Origin: Rhizorhabdus sp049889055
Lineage (GTDB): Bacteria; Pseudomonadota; Alphaproteobacteria; Sphingomonadales; Sphingomonadaceae
Reading direction: 5' to 3'
DNA length: 64,000 nucleotides
Assembly (NCBI RefSeq): GCF_049889055.1
Contig: NZ_JBLTWO010000003.1
Coordinates: 1-64,000 of the forward strand
The position numbers were made by a program, and so were the translations under genes. Shown piece by piece: positions 25,462-34,684 of the stretch; the first letter of the stretch is position 1; the number at the start of each line of letters is the position of its first letter. The notes under the pieces were generated by a model, which was not told where the DNA came from, made no database searches, and was given only the letters and a program-made list of their open reading frames with translations.

Positions 25462-28400
25462 ATGGAGGCTGCGTCGCCGCGCAAGAAGCATGCCCTGATC
25501 GTGGCAGGCGCCAGTGCCGTGGCACTGGCGACCGGTGGCGTGTGGCTGTGGTCGGAGCGGACTCCGATCGCCGCTTCCTACATCGATGCCATGTTACGCG
25601 AGAAGGGCGTGGCCGCGCGCTATCGCCTTGCGAAGATAGGCGTGCGGACCCACCGGATCGAGAATGTCGTGATCGGCGATCCGCGCTCGCCCGATCTGGT
25701 GGCGGACTGGGCGGAGGTCGAACTGGGCTTCGGCTTGCGCGGCGTCCAGGTTCGCGCGGTCGACGCAGGCGGGCTGCGGATCAAGGGGCGGTTCGTCAGC
25801 GGAAAGCTGTCGCTGGGTGCCGTCGATCGTCTGTTGCCGGAAGGGCAGGGCGATGCGCCATTCGCCTTGCCCGCGATTTCGCTGACGGCTCGGTCGGTAC
25901 GGGCCGATATCGCGAGCCCTGCCGGGCTGGTGTCGCTTATGCTCGATGGCGCCGGTCGTCTGGACGACGGTTTCAGGGGGCGGGTCACGCTTTCCGCGCC
26001 GCGGTTGGTCGCGAAAGACTGCGTCGCAGAGCAATTGGGCGCGGCGTTGCAAGTGACGACGGCGGACGGAGCTCCCCGCCTTTCAGGCCCGCTTCGCGCC
26101 TCCACGATTGATTGCGCCGGTGTCCGGCTGTCCGACGCCATGGTGGAGACCGATCTGCGGGGCAGTTCCGATCTGACGCAGTGGCGGGGGATGTTGAAGC
26201 CGACCAAGGGGACGGTCCTTGTCGGTCGAGCGCGGATCGGCACGCTGGGTGGTCAACTCGCCTTCACGGCCGGACGTGCCGGCGTGGCCGGAGACGCGGA
26301 CCTGCGCGCCGGGGACATCACCATGGCACAGGGTAATGTCGGTGCGTTGGGGGTGCGCGGAAAATACCGCGTCACCTCGCGCGGCGATGCGGATTTTGAT
26401 GGGCAGGTGAGCGCATCGGACGCGCGTCTTTCGCCGGCTTCGACTACTGCTCTGGCGGGCATGGGCGCAAGTCTGGACCCGCTTCCGCCGGGACCGGTTG
26501 TCGATGCGTGGGCACGGGCTCTCGCAAGGGCGGGGGCTGAGGCCGATGTGAAGGCCGATATTCGTGCGAGCCTGGGCGGCGACGAGGCCGAACTGCGCGT
26601 TCTTCGCGTCGCCGCCGATAGCCGGAGCGGGGCGAGGCTCCTCCTCCGCCCGACCGGCGCTGCCGGCATCGGATGGAGCCGTTCCGAAGGCGTCTCCGCC
26701 AATGGCAGTCTCGAAGTGTCCGGCGGCGGCCTGCCGCATCTGCTGGCCACCGCGCGCCAGACCGTTCCGGGTGGTCCGTTGGAAGGCTCGGCGAGCATCG
26801 CACCCTATCAAACCGGTCAGGCTTCGCTGGCCTTCGATCCGATCGCCTTCACGCGGGATCGCCGTGGCATAGTCTTCGTCACGACCGGCGTGCGGATGAG
26901 CGGTCCCCTCGCTGACGGTCGGGTCGACGATGCTCGTCTTCCCCTGCGGTTCACGATCGGTGAGCGTGGGGCAATGGTCGTGAACAGCGTCTGCGCGCCG
27001 CTCAGTTGGTCCCGCCTCGCCATCGCCGGCACGACGATCGGCCCGAGCCGGTTGCCGCTTTGCCCCGTCGGTGGCGCGCTGTTCCGCCGAGCCAGCGACG
27101 GCGCCCTCTCAGGTGGGGCGGTTGTCCAGGCGCCTCGGCTGCGCGGCACGATCGGCGGGCAGCCGCTGTCGATCGAAGGGCGAACGCTGACCGCGTCGGT
27201 TGGTAATCCGGGCTTCCGCCTCGATAGCCTTGCCGTAAGGCTGGGCGGCAAAGATGACCCGACCCGGCTCGCTATCGTCCGGCTGGACGGGCGCGTCGAC
27301 GCCCGGGGAATCGCGGGCAGCTTTGCGACGCTTTCCGGGAAGCTCGCATCGGTGCCCCTGCTCATGTCGGAAGGCGAGGGGCGCTGGCGCCTGGCCGGTA
27401 GCCGCCTCTCGGTAGAGGGGGGCCTGCAGGTCGCGGATGCCCAGACCGTGGAGCCCCGTTTCCACCCGCTGCGATCGGACGATGTCCGTCTGGATCTGAT
27501 CGGCGGCAGGATATCGGCGAAGGCGACGCTGAAGGAGCCCAGGTCGCAGGCGACGGTGACCCGCGTTGCGCTCAACCATGATCTTTCCACCAGCCGTGGC
27601 GGGGCGGAATTGTCGGTCGATGCGCTGACCTTCGGCAAGGGGCTCCAACCCGAAGCGATAACGCCGCTCACCTTGGGCATGGTCGCCAATGTCGAGGGCC
27701 GCGTCTCGGGCAAGGGCCTGATAGAGTGGCGCGGCGGCGACGTCACCAGCCGTGGCAGCTTCTCGACCGACAAGCTCGATTTCGCGGCCGCCTTCGGTCC
27801 GGTTACCGGGCTCAAGGGCACGATCCACTTCGTCGACCTGCTCGGCCTGGTGACCGCGCCCGACCAGAAGGTGATGCTGGCCGAGGTGAATCCGGGCATC
27901 GCCGTCAATAACGGTCTGATCCGCTATCGCATCCTCCCCGACCGGCAGTTGTCGATCCAGTCGGGCGACTGGCCCTTTGCGGGCGGAACGCTGACGCTGG
28001 AGCCGAGCGTGCTGGACATGGCGCGGCCCGTGGCCCGCAGACTCACGTTCCGGATCGACGGCCTCGACGCGGCGACCTTCGTTCAGCAGCTCGAGTTCAA
28101 GAATCTGGCGGTGACCGGCAAGTTCGACGGGGTTCTGCCGATCATCTTCGATTCCTCGGGCGGGCGCATCGAAAATGGCGAACTGCGCGTGCGGCCTGGC
28201 GGGGGGACCCTGTCCTATGTCGGCGACGTGACCAACGCCAATCTCGGACGCTATGCGCGCCTTGCCTTCGATGCGCTCAAGTCGATGCGCTATGACCGGC
28301 TGATCATCGATCTCAACGGCCAGCTCGACGGCGAGATCGTCAGCCGCGTGCGCTTCGACGGGACCAACGATCGGCCCGAGGAAACGGCTACGCGGAATGG

Positions 28401-28626
28401 GATCATGGGACGTCTGCTGGCGCCGCTGACGCGACTGCCTTTCCGCTTCAATATCACGATCACCGCGCCGTTCCGGGGGCTGGTCAACTCCGCCCAGACC
28501 TTCGTCGATCCCTCGCTATTGCTTCGAAACGGCGCCACGGCCGCGCCCGAACAGACCCCTCCGGCCTCGGACGCTGTGATCGTTCCGGTGCCGGCCTCCA
28601 TTCAGCCCCCCATTCAGCCAAGGTAA
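25462..28626 (+). CDS. ydbH: YdbH-family AsmA-like inter-membrane lipid transport protein
   Basis: A 1054-residue protein with an N-terminal signal-anchor (residues about 10-30, ALIVAGASAVALATGGVWLW) and a very long repetitive beta-rich periplasmic region. The C-terminal part has the family pattern (DGVLPIIFDSSGGRIENGEL, GGGTLSYVG, LNGQLDGEIVSRVRFDG) seen in YdbH proteins, formerly labelled dicarboxylate transport. YdbH, TamB and YhdP are AsmA-like bridges that carry phospholipid to the outer membrane. The next two genes encode its known partners, YnbE and YdbL. Confidence 0.85.
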   Translation: MEAASPRKKHALIVAGASAVALATGGVWLWSERTPIAASYIDAMLREKGVAARYRLAKIGVRTHRIENVVIGDPRSPDLVADWAEVELGFGLRGVQVRAVDAGGLRIKGRFVSGKLSLGAVDRLLPEGQGDAPFALPAISLTARSVRADIASPAGLVSLMLDGAGRLDDGFRGRVTLSAPRLVAKDCVAEQLGAALQVTTADGAPRLSGPLRASTIDCAGVRLSDAMVETDLRGSSDLTQWRGMLKPTKGTVLVGRARIGTLGGQLAFTAGRAGVAGDADLRAGDITMAQGNVGALGVRGKYRVTSRGDADFDGQVSASDARLSPASTTALAGMGASLDPLPPGPVVDAWARALARAGAEADVKADIRASLGGDEAELRVLRVAADSRSGARLLLRPTGAAGIGWSRSEGVSANGSLEVSGGGLPHLLATARQTVPGGPLEGSASIAPYQTGQASLAFDPIAFTRDRRGIVFVTTGVRMSGPLADGRVDDARLPLRFTIGERGAMVVNSVCAPLSWSRLAIAGTTIGPSRLPLCPVGGALFRRASDGALSGGAVVQAPRLRGTIGGQPLSIEGRTLTASVGNPGFRLDSLAVRLGGKDDPTRLAIVRLDGRVDARGIAGSFATLSGKLASVPLLMSEGEGRWRLAGSRLSVEGGLQVADAQTVEPRFHPLRSDDVRLDLIGGRISAKATLKEPRSQATVTRVALNHDLSTSRGGAELSVDALTFGKGLQPEAITPLTLGMVANVEGRVSGKGLIEWRGGDVTSRGSFSTDKLDFAAAFGPVTGLKGTIHFVDLLGLVTAPDQKVMLAEVNPGIAVNNGLIRYRILPDRQLSIQSGDWPFAGGTLTLEPSVLDMARPVARRLTFRIDGLDAATFVQQLEFKNLAVTGKFDGVLPIIFDSSGGRIENGELRVRPGGGTLSYVGDVTNANLGRYARLAFDALKSMRYDRLIIDLNGQLDGEIVSRVRFDGTNDRPEETATRNGIMGRLLAPLTRLPFRFNITITAPFRGLVNSAQTFVDPSLLLRNGATAAPEQTPPASDAVIVPVPASIQPPIQPR

Positions 28627-28690
28627 AGCGGGAGCATGTCATGACCTCTGCCAGATTGACGAGCGGGACGCGCGGTGCGAGCGTCCCGGA

Positions 28691-28903
28691 ATGACAAGGA
28701 TGATGACGATAGCGAATGGCCGTGTCGCGGCGATGGCGATCCTGCCTTGTGGGTTGATGCTCGCGGGCTGCATCCAGGTCGCCGCCCCCGACAAGCCGAT
28801 CGAGATCAACCTGAACGTGAATGTAAAGCAAGAGGTGGTGGTCCGGCTCCAGAAGGATGCCGAGGACTTCATCGCCAACAATCCGGAGCTGTTTCCGCAA
28901 TGA
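28691..28903 (+). CDS. ynbE: YnbE-family lipoprotein
   Basis: A 70-residue lipoprotein: signal segment AAMAILPCGLMLAGC with lipobox LAGC, then a short mature part containing PIEINLNVNVKQEVVVRL, the hallmark of YnbE proteins. YnbE forms part of the outer-membrane end of the YdbH bridge. The gene sits between ydbH and ydbL and overlaps the ydbL start by four bases (ATGA). Confidence 0.87.
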   Translation: MTRMMTIANGRVAAMAILPCGLMLAGCIQVAAPDKPIEINLNVNVKQEVVVRLQKDAEDFIANNPELFPQ

Positions 28904-29274
28904 GAAAGATATTCGGTACGGCCATTGTCGCAGCTGCCGCCCTGGCGGTGGCCTCGCCGCTGCTTGCGGCGGATCCGGTCGTCGAGCAGGCCCTGTCGGC
29001 CGGTGCGGTCGGCGAGCAATGGGACGGCTATCTCGGCTTCGTCTCGGCGCCCTCGTCGGACCTGAAGGCGGCGGTCGACGCGATCAACATCAAGCGGCGG
29101 GCCGGCTACACCCAGATCGCCGCGTCGCGCAACGTGACCGTCGACCAGTTCGCCCAGACGACGGCCTGCCAGACGCTTCGCGCGGTCAAGCCGGGGCAGG
29201 CCTATAAGCTGAAGGACGGCGCCTGGAAGAAGCGCCAAGGCTCGGAGTCGATCACCCCCGATTATTGCGGCTGA
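28900..29274 (+). CDS. ydbL: YdbL-family periplasmic protein (DUF1318)
   Basis: A 124-residue exported protein with a cleavable signal (IFGTAIVAAAALAVASPLLAADP) and a mature part with GYLGFVSAPSSDLKAAVDAINIKRRAGY, typical of YdbL/DUF1318. It is thought to modulate the YdbH-YnbE complex. ATG 28900 overlaps the ynbE stop, so translation is coupled. It ends with two cysteines placed 37 and 1 residues from the C-terminal end. Confidence 0.86.
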   Translation: MRKIFGTAIVAAAALAVASPLLAADPVVEQALSAGAVGEQWDGYLGFVSAPSSDLKAAVDAINIKRRAGYTQIAASRNVTVDQFAQTTACQTLRAVKPGQAYKLKDGAWKKRQGSESITPDYCG

Positions 29275-29516
29275 CGATGGGGACGCGGTGGGGTTTATCC
29301 GCCGCGATCCGGCTATTGGCCGGAACAGGGTCAATAGGGTCATCAAAATGTCTCTGCCTGCGCGCTACCCGCCCAAGGCCGGAACGTGCGGCAATGGAAA
29401 GGCGCTGGGAGAAGCGGTCGGGGATTATCTCGCCCGCCCGGTAACTTAATCCCGTCTCGCTCGTTACAGCTGTCGTGCCGTCCAGGTGCGACATCAGGCG
29501 GGGATTATCGACCATC

Positions 29517-30788
29517 GTGGCAAGCCTATCGGACCAGCCGTCTTCCGCCGCCCTGTCGCTCGCCGAGCGCTATCGCCGCGCGCGGCAGCTGAGCGTCGAT
29601 CTCGTCGCCGGCCTTTCCGATGCCGACGCCACCGCCCAGTCGATGCCCGATGCATCGCCTGCCAAATGGCACCTTGCCCATGTCAGCTGGTTCTTCGAGA
29701 CCTTCGTTCTGCGTGACTATGTCTCGGGGTATCAGCTGTTCCACGATCGCTGGCCCTTCCTGTTCAACAGCTATTACGAGGCCGAGGGGCCACGCATCGA
29801 ACGCGCCAAGCGGGGCCTGCTCACGCGCCCGTCATTGCGCGAGGTGATCGCCTATCGTAGCTGGGTCGACGAAGCGCTTATGGGCGCGCTCGATCGGCTG
29901 GCACCCGAGCAGATGGCCCTCGTCGAACTCGGCCTTCATCATGAGCAGCAGCATCAGGAACTGTTGCTGACGGACCTGAAGCATCTGCTCCACTGCAACC
30001 CGCTCGGCCCATCGGCTTGGCCGCGACCCGCTCCCTGCCCTGAGGGAAGCGTCGACGTCGCTCCGATGCGCTGGATCCGCTACGAGGGTGGGCTGGTGAG
30101 CGTGGGTCATGATGGGCCCGGCTTCGCCTTCGACAACGAAGGTCCGCGCCATCAGACTTTCCTGCGGCCTTTCGCGCTGGCCGATCGGACTGTCACCAAC
30201 GGTGAATGGCTCTCGTTCATCGAAGATCGTGGCTATGCGACGCCCAATCTCTGGCTATCCGACGGCTGGACCTGGGAGAATGCCGAAGAGGTGCAGGGCC
30301 CGCTCTATTGGCGACGGGTCGAAGGAGGGTGGGAGCAGTTCACCCTGTCGGGCTGGCAGCCGCTCGACCTGTCGGCGCCCGTAACCCATATCAGCTTTTA
30401 CGAGGCCGACGCTTTCGCCAGCTGGGCGGGGGCGAGGCTTCCGACCGAACAGGAATGGGAACTCGCGTCGAGCGCGCATGATCCTGCGTCGGGCGTGCAG
30501 CTCGATCTGGCTGGAGCGGTCGGCCCCTGTGCCGATCGCAGTGGCGCGCCGGCGATGTTCGGCAATGTGTGGGAATGGACCGGCTCGGCCTATCGGCCCT
30601 ATCCCGGCTTCCGCACCGCCCCCGGCGCGGTGGGCGAGTATAATGGCAAGTTCATGAGCGGACAGTTCGTCCTCAAGGGCGGCAGCTGCGCCACGCCGCG
30701 CGGCCATCTGCGCCATTCCTACCGCAATTTCTTCTACCCGCATCAGCGCTGGCAGTTCACCGGCCTGCGCCTGGCAAAGGATATCTGA
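29517..30788 (+). CDS. egtB: Ergothioneine synthase EgtB
   Basis: A 423-residue non-haem iron enzyme that forms the C-S bond between trimethylhistidine and a thiol. The N-terminal DinB-like domain supplies iron ligands: KWHLAHVSWFFE (His 52/55) and GLHHEQQHQELL (His 142/146). The C-terminal FGE-sulfatase domain starts at about 190 and ends with GNVWEWTGSAY, LKGGSCAT and RNFFYPHQRW. GTG 29517 was chosen as start; the open frame upstream is not family-like. It is one base before egtD. Confidence 0.93.
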   Translation: MASLSDQPSSAALSLAERYRRARQLSVDLVAGLSDADATAQSMPDASPAKWHLAHVSWFFETFVLRDYVSGYQLFHDRWPFLFNSYYEAEGPRIERAKRGLLTRPSLREVIAYRSWVDEALMGALDRLAPEQMALVELGLHHEQQHQELLLTDLKHLLHCNPLGPSAWPRPAPCPEGSVDVAPMRWIRYEGGLVSVGHDGPGFAFDNEGPRHQTFLRPFALADRTVTNGEWLSFIEDRGYATPNLWLSDGWTWENAEEVQGPLYWRRVEGGWEQFTLSGWQPLDLSAPVTHISFYEADAFASWAGARLPTEQEWELASSAHDPASGVQLDLAGAVGPCADRSGAPAMFGNVWEWTGSAYRPYPGFRTAPGAVGEYNGKFMSGQFVLKGGSCATPRGHLRHSYRNFFYPHQRWQFTGLRLAKDI

Positions 30789-30789
30789 C

Positions 30790-31776
30790 ATGGGCGTCAT
30801 CGAAGGGATCAAGCTGCCGATGGGCGAGCGGCGCCAGGTGGATACGGCCTTTCGAAAGGATGTCCTCGACGGGCTGGCGCAGACCCAAAAGGCGATCCCG
30901 GCCCGCTGGTTCTACGATCTCGAGGGCTCCGTGCTGTTCGAGCAGATCACGACGCTCGACGAATATTACCCGACGCGCACGGAGATCGGGCTGCTGGAGC
31001 GCCATGGCGCTGATGTCGGCGCCGTGGTGGGCGAGGGGCGTGCTGTCGTCGAGTTCGGATCGGGCAGCTCGCTCAAGACGCCGCTGCTTATCCGCGCGAT
31101 CGCGCCCGCTGCTTATGTGCCGCTCGACATATCGGGCGAGTTCCTGCGGCAGTCGAGCGAGGCGCTTGCCGCCAGGTTCCCGCAGCTGCCGGTGTTGCCG
31201 GTGGAGGCCGATTTCACCCGACCGGTCCACCTTCCCGCCGAGGTGCGCGACATGCCGATGCTGGGCTTCTTCCCCGGCTCCACGATCGGCAATATGGTCC
31301 CCCGCGTCGCGATCGACCTGTTGCGGTCGATGTGCACGACGCTGGGCAATGCATCCTTCCTGCTGATCGGGTTCGATCGCGTGAAGGACGTCAATCGCCT
31401 GCTCGCCGCCTATGACGACGCGCGCGGCATCACTGCGGCGTTCAATCTGAACCTGATCGCGCGCATCAATCGCGAACTGAACGGCGATATGCCGCTATCG
31501 GCCTTCCGCCACGTCGCGCGCTGGAACCCGGACTGGAGCCGGATCGAGATGCACCTCGAGGCGGTCGAGGATGTCGTCTTTCATATCGAAGGCGAGCGTT
31601 TCCGCATGGCCGCCGGCGAGACCATTCACACCGAGAACAGCCACAAATATACGCCCAATCAGGCGCGGCTGCTGCTGCAGGCCGCCGGCTGGGCTCCGGC
31701 CGGGATGTGGACCGATGCGGGAGACGACTTCCTGCTCATGCTCGCCGAAGCCAGCGAGCAGCGCGCTGCCCCCTGA
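30790..31776 (+). CDS. egtD: L-histidine N-alpha-methyltransferase EgtD
   Basis: A 328-residue SAM enzyme that trimethylates histidine to hercynine. It contains IPARWFYDLEGSVLFEQIT, EYYPTRTEIGLLE, the SAM loop VVEFGSGSSLKTPLLI and LGFFPGSTIGN. The order egtB-egtD, in one transcript, makes a minimal ergothioneine pathway; egtA, egtC and egtE are not next to it, which fits alphaproteobacterial pathways that use cysteine directly. Length is normal. Confidence 0.95.
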   Translation: MGVIEGIKLPMGERRQVDTAFRKDVLDGLAQTQKAIPARWFYDLEGSVLFEQITTLDEYYPTRTEIGLLERHGADVGAVVGEGRAVVEFGSGSSLKTPLLIRAIAPAAYVPLDISGEFLRQSSEALAARFPQLPVLPVEADFTRPVHLPAEVRDMPMLGFFPGSTIGNMVPRVAIDLLRSMCTTLGNASFLLIGFDRVKDVNRLLAAYDDARGITAAFNLNLIARINRELNGDMPLSAFRHVARWNPDWSRIEMHLEAVEDVVFHIEGERFRMAAGETIHTENSHKYTPNQARLLLQAAGWAPAGMWTDAGDDFLLMLAEASEQRAAP

Positions 31777-31801
31777 TCCCGAGGTTAGTCGGGCCATCGC
31801 A

Positions 31802-31817
31802 GGCCGGGTGCCCGGCC
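31802..31817. terminator. Hairpin between convergent egtD and cyclase genes
   Basis: Perfect stem GGCCGGG / CCCGGCC with a two-base loop, 26 bases after egtD and 5 bases before the cyclase stop. There is no clear T-run, so the call as a terminator is weak; convergent gene arrangement supports it. Confidence 0.33.
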
Positions 31818-31821
31818 CGCC

Positions 31822-33483
31822 CTATTTCGCAGCGAGCTTCCAGACGCCCGTCCAGTTTTCTGGTGGCCGTAAGTTCAGCGCATCGATCCGCGCGAGCATC
31901 GCCCGGCTGGGGCCGTCGTCGACGGCCGCTTCCGCGAACAGCGGCCGGGCCTCTGCCCAGTTTCCCGCGCGATAGAGCGCCAGGCCTTCTGCATATCGGG
32001 CAAGGATAGCAGAAAGCTTCGGATCGATCGCACCAGAGCGACCGGTGAGCTCGTGGATGAGCACGGGCTCCTCGCGCCCGACGACGCGGACCGTGTCGAT
32101 CTCGCGCGCCTCGATCGCATCGCCCGCCATCGCGCGGGTCATTGCGTCGATCAGGATGCGGGTACCGTAAACCTTGTTCACGCCTTCGAGCCGGGCGCCG
32201 AAATTCACCGTGTCGCCCATGGCGGTGAAGCTGCGCGCATGTTCGGACCCGACCGACCCGACCACGACCTCGCCGGTCGCGATGCCGATCCGCATGTCGA
32301 TCGACGGCAGATCGCGCCGCATGCCGATCAGATCGGGTATCTCACTCCGGAAACGGTCGAGCGCATCGCATTGGTCGAGCGCGGCGAGGCAGGCGAGCCG
32401 CGCCTGCTCGGCCGGCTCGGCGAAGGGGGGCACCCAGAAGGCCATGATCGCGTCGCCGATATATTTGTCGATGATCCCCTGCCGGTCGCGGATGCAGGCC
32501 GACATCGCGGCGAAATAGGCGTTGATCAGGCGGACCAGCGTGCTCGGCGCCAGCCGCTCGGCCAGCGGGGTGAAGCCGGCGATGTCGGAGAAGAACAAGG
32601 TGGCGGTCTGCTTTTCGCCCACCGTCGACCGGTCGGCGCTACCGCTCACGAGCCCCGCGACGACGCGTGGGTCGACATATTGGCCGAAGGTCGCCTTGAT
32701 CCGTTCCTTCTCGCGCAGTTCCGCCAGCATCGCATTGAACGTCCGCGTCACGTCGCCGATCTCGTCGCTGCTCGTGACAGGCACATCCGCATCCAGCCGC
32801 CCTTGCTGGATCGCACGCGCGCCCGCCTGCAACCGGCTGATCGGCCGGGTCAGCCCGCGCGCCACCAGCCAGGCAAGCAACAACCCCACCGCGCCCGCCG
32901 CCGCGATCAACAGGAAGTTCGCGGTCATCGCCTGCCGCTGATTATCGCCCACGATGACCGCGCCCGTCGCCACGAACCGCGCAATCTCATGGTTGATCGC
33001 ACCCGCGTGGCGCCGCACCTCGTTCACTCGCCGCGCCGCTTCGGCCTTCGCCTCCGCGTCTCCCCGGCACAGCGCGGGCACGAGCCCGACGAGCTTGCCA
33101 TGGTCATAAGCGAGGTCGTCGAGCATGGGCTCGATTCGGGCGAGTTCCAGCTTGTTGCGTTCGAGCACGGCAAGCTTGGCTGCGCGCGCCCGATAGTCGA
33201 TCGTGCGCCGGATCAGCGCCTCGTTGCGATCGAGCATCGCATGCAGCTGGGCCGCGCATCCGGGGTCAGCGGTGGGTATGGCCGCCATTTCCGACGCGAC
33301 CCCGCTGTGAACCTCGGCGATGGCGAGCGCCATGGGAAAGAGGCCGCGATCGAGCGTCTGCAGCTGCAGATGAACCTGCTCGGTCAACCGCCCCGACCAC
33401 GTCGCCGCAGCCGCCATGATGATGAGCAGCACGACGGCGACCCCGAAGATCTTGATACTGATCGATCGCAGCAGAACGGCCAT
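31822..33483 (-). CDS. Membrane class III adenylate/guanylate cyclase with HAMP domain
   Basis: A 553-residue signalling enzyme. TM1 at residues 8-30 and TM2 at about 190-212 enclose a helical periplasmic sensor. HAMP follows (RGLTRPISRLQAGARAIQQG), then the cyclase domain at about 285-475 with LFFSDIAGFTPLAERL (metal Asp), DKYIGDAIMAFWVPP and FTAMGDTVNFGARLEGVNK. A TPR-like helix pair ends the protein (ALYRAGNWAEARPLFAEA). It makes cAMP or cGMP; the purine-specifying residues are not assigned here. Confidence 0.9.
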   Translation of the reverse strand: MAVLLRSISIKIFGVAVVLLIIMAAAATWSGRLTEQVHLQLQTLDRGLFPMALAIAEVHSGVASEMAAIPTADPGCAAQLHAMLDRNEALIRRTIDYRARAAKLAVLERNKLELARIEPMLDDLAYDHGKLVGLVPALCRGDAEAKAEAARRVNEVRRHAGAINHEIARFVATGAVIVGDNQRQAMTANFLLIAAAGAVGLLLAWLVARGLTRPISRLQAGARAIQQGRLDADVPVTSSDEIGDVTRTFNAMLAELREKERIKATFGQYVDPRVVAGLVSGSADRSTVGEKQTATLFFSDIAGFTPLAERLAPSTLVRLINAYFAAMSACIRDRQGIIDKYIGDAIMAFWVPPFAEPAEQARLACLAALDQCDALDRFRSEIPDLIGMRRDLPSIDMRIGIATGEVVVGSVGSEHARSFTAMGDTVNFGARLEGVNKVYGTRILIDAMTRAMAGDAIEAREIDTVRVVGREEPVLIHELTGRSGAIDPKLSAILARYAEGLALYRAGNWAEARPLFAEAAVDDGPSRAMLARIDALNLRPPENWTGVWKLAAK

Positions 33484-33561
33484 GGCTCCCCCTCTTGAGG
33501 CGAGAGAATATGGTATTATTGTTCAGCGGGAAACGGTGCTTGGTGGGGAGGGTTGGCGCTT

Positions 33562-33678
33562 CCCCTCCACCATGCTCTGCATGGTCCCCCTCCCCGTTCC
33601 GGGGAGGAACTTTGCCGCGCACTACACCCAAGTTCCTCCCCGGAACGGGGAGGGGGACCGGCGAAGCCGGTGGAGGGG
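33562..33678. repeat. 30-bp perfect inverted repeat, intergenic
   Basis: Arms at 33583-33612 and 33630-33659 (30 bases each, perfectly complementary, 17-base spacer) are built of C5TC4/G4AG5 runs around a central GTTCCGGGGAGGAAC. Outer arms CCCCTCCAC (33562-33570) and GTGGAGGGG (33670-33678) extend the dyad. It sits between the cyclase gene and tRNA-Thr. The form suits a dispersed REP-like palindrome common in GC-rich alphaproteobacteria; copy number cannot be judged here. Confidence 0.8.
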
Positions 33679-33707
33679 TAGCGCGATGGTCCGGGCAATA
33701 TCGGAGA

Positions 33708-33783
<76 letters not shown>

Positions 33784-33800
33784 ACAGGCGCTCTCATGCG

Positions 33801-34670
33801 TCAGGGAATGCCGAAGGTCCAGCCCTCAAGCGCAGCGAGTGCGGGGGAAAGTGCGGGTGGATGCCAAAGTTCTGTCCTTTGGGCCGCCTGCGACAGCCAC
33901 AGCGCGGTGACGAGCGCGTCGGTGCTGTGGTCGTCGTGCCGGTCCAGCGCGGGGGCATTGTCGACGCCAAGGCCGGCGAGCGCGAGAGCGAGGCGGTCGG
34001 AGTCGCGCATCTTGCTGCCGCCCTTCAGTCCGGCCGCGCGGGCTGCGATGGTGGTGTAGATCTCGACGATGACCGGCCCCTGTGCCGGCAACGGGTCGAA
34101 CGGCCAGACCGGCACGCGGCCATCGAGGCGGTGGAGCAGGCGCATGCCCGTCAGGCTCGACTTGCCTACCTGCGCCGCGCCGACCAGGTTGAAGCAGCTG
34201 GTCGCAGGCGCGTGGCGTTGGTCGCGGCAATGGCGCTCGGTCACCCGGAATCGTCCGTTGCCGGGACCGAACAGCGTGCCCTGCCGGCCGCCGTGGCGGC
34301 GGAAATGGGGCGCGATCTCGGGGTGGTCGATGAAGCTGCCGGCCTCCAGATGCGGATCGTCGGCGGACAGCCGGTCCACCACTGCCCACAGCGCGCGGGC
34401 GTCGGCGGGGCTGTCGCGCCAGCCCGGCAGATAGGCCCCGGCATCGAGGAAAGGCAAAGCAGCGGAGAAGTCGACTCCGATCAGCATGTCGGTCCCGCGC
34501 CGGGCATGGTCGAGGAGCCAGTCGAGGATGGCGGTCCGCGACCAGGGCCCCGGCAGCAGCGCGGGAGCCGCCTGAGCGTCGTCCACCGTGGCGACGGCGA
34601 TGCCGGGCTGTTTCGGTCCCCTGGCGCCCGACCAGTCGATGCAGGCAAAGCTAGCGAAACGGCGAGTCAT
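33801..34670 (-). CDS. DUF429-like protein (predicted RNase H-fold)
   Basis: A 289-residue soluble protein. ACIDWSGARG at the N-terminus, LIGVDFSAALPF, VIVEIYTTIAA in the middle and DDHSTDALVTALWL near the end reproduce the acidic-residue pattern of DUF429 proteins, predicted RNase H-like nucleases. Start ATG 34670 follows the rarA stop by 14 bases. A nuclease role is a fold-based inference; the family is uncharacterised. No partner genes suggest a pathway. Confidence 0.6.
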   Translation of the reverse strand: MTRRFASFACIDWSGARGPKQPGIAVATVDDAQAAPALLPGPWSRTAILDWLLDHARRGTDMLIGVDFSAALPFLDAGAYLPGWRDSPADARALWAVVDRLSADDPHLEAGSFIDHPEIAPHFRRHGGRQGTLFGPGNGRFRVTERHCRDQRHAPATSCFNLVGAAQVGKSSLTGMRLLHRLDGRVPVWPFDPLPAQGPVIVEIYTTIAARAAGLKGGSKMRDSDRLALALAGLGVDNAPALDRHDDHSTDALVTALWLSQAAQRTELWHPPALSPALAALEGWTFGIP

Positions 34671-34684
34671 CGGGCGCTCAAGAC

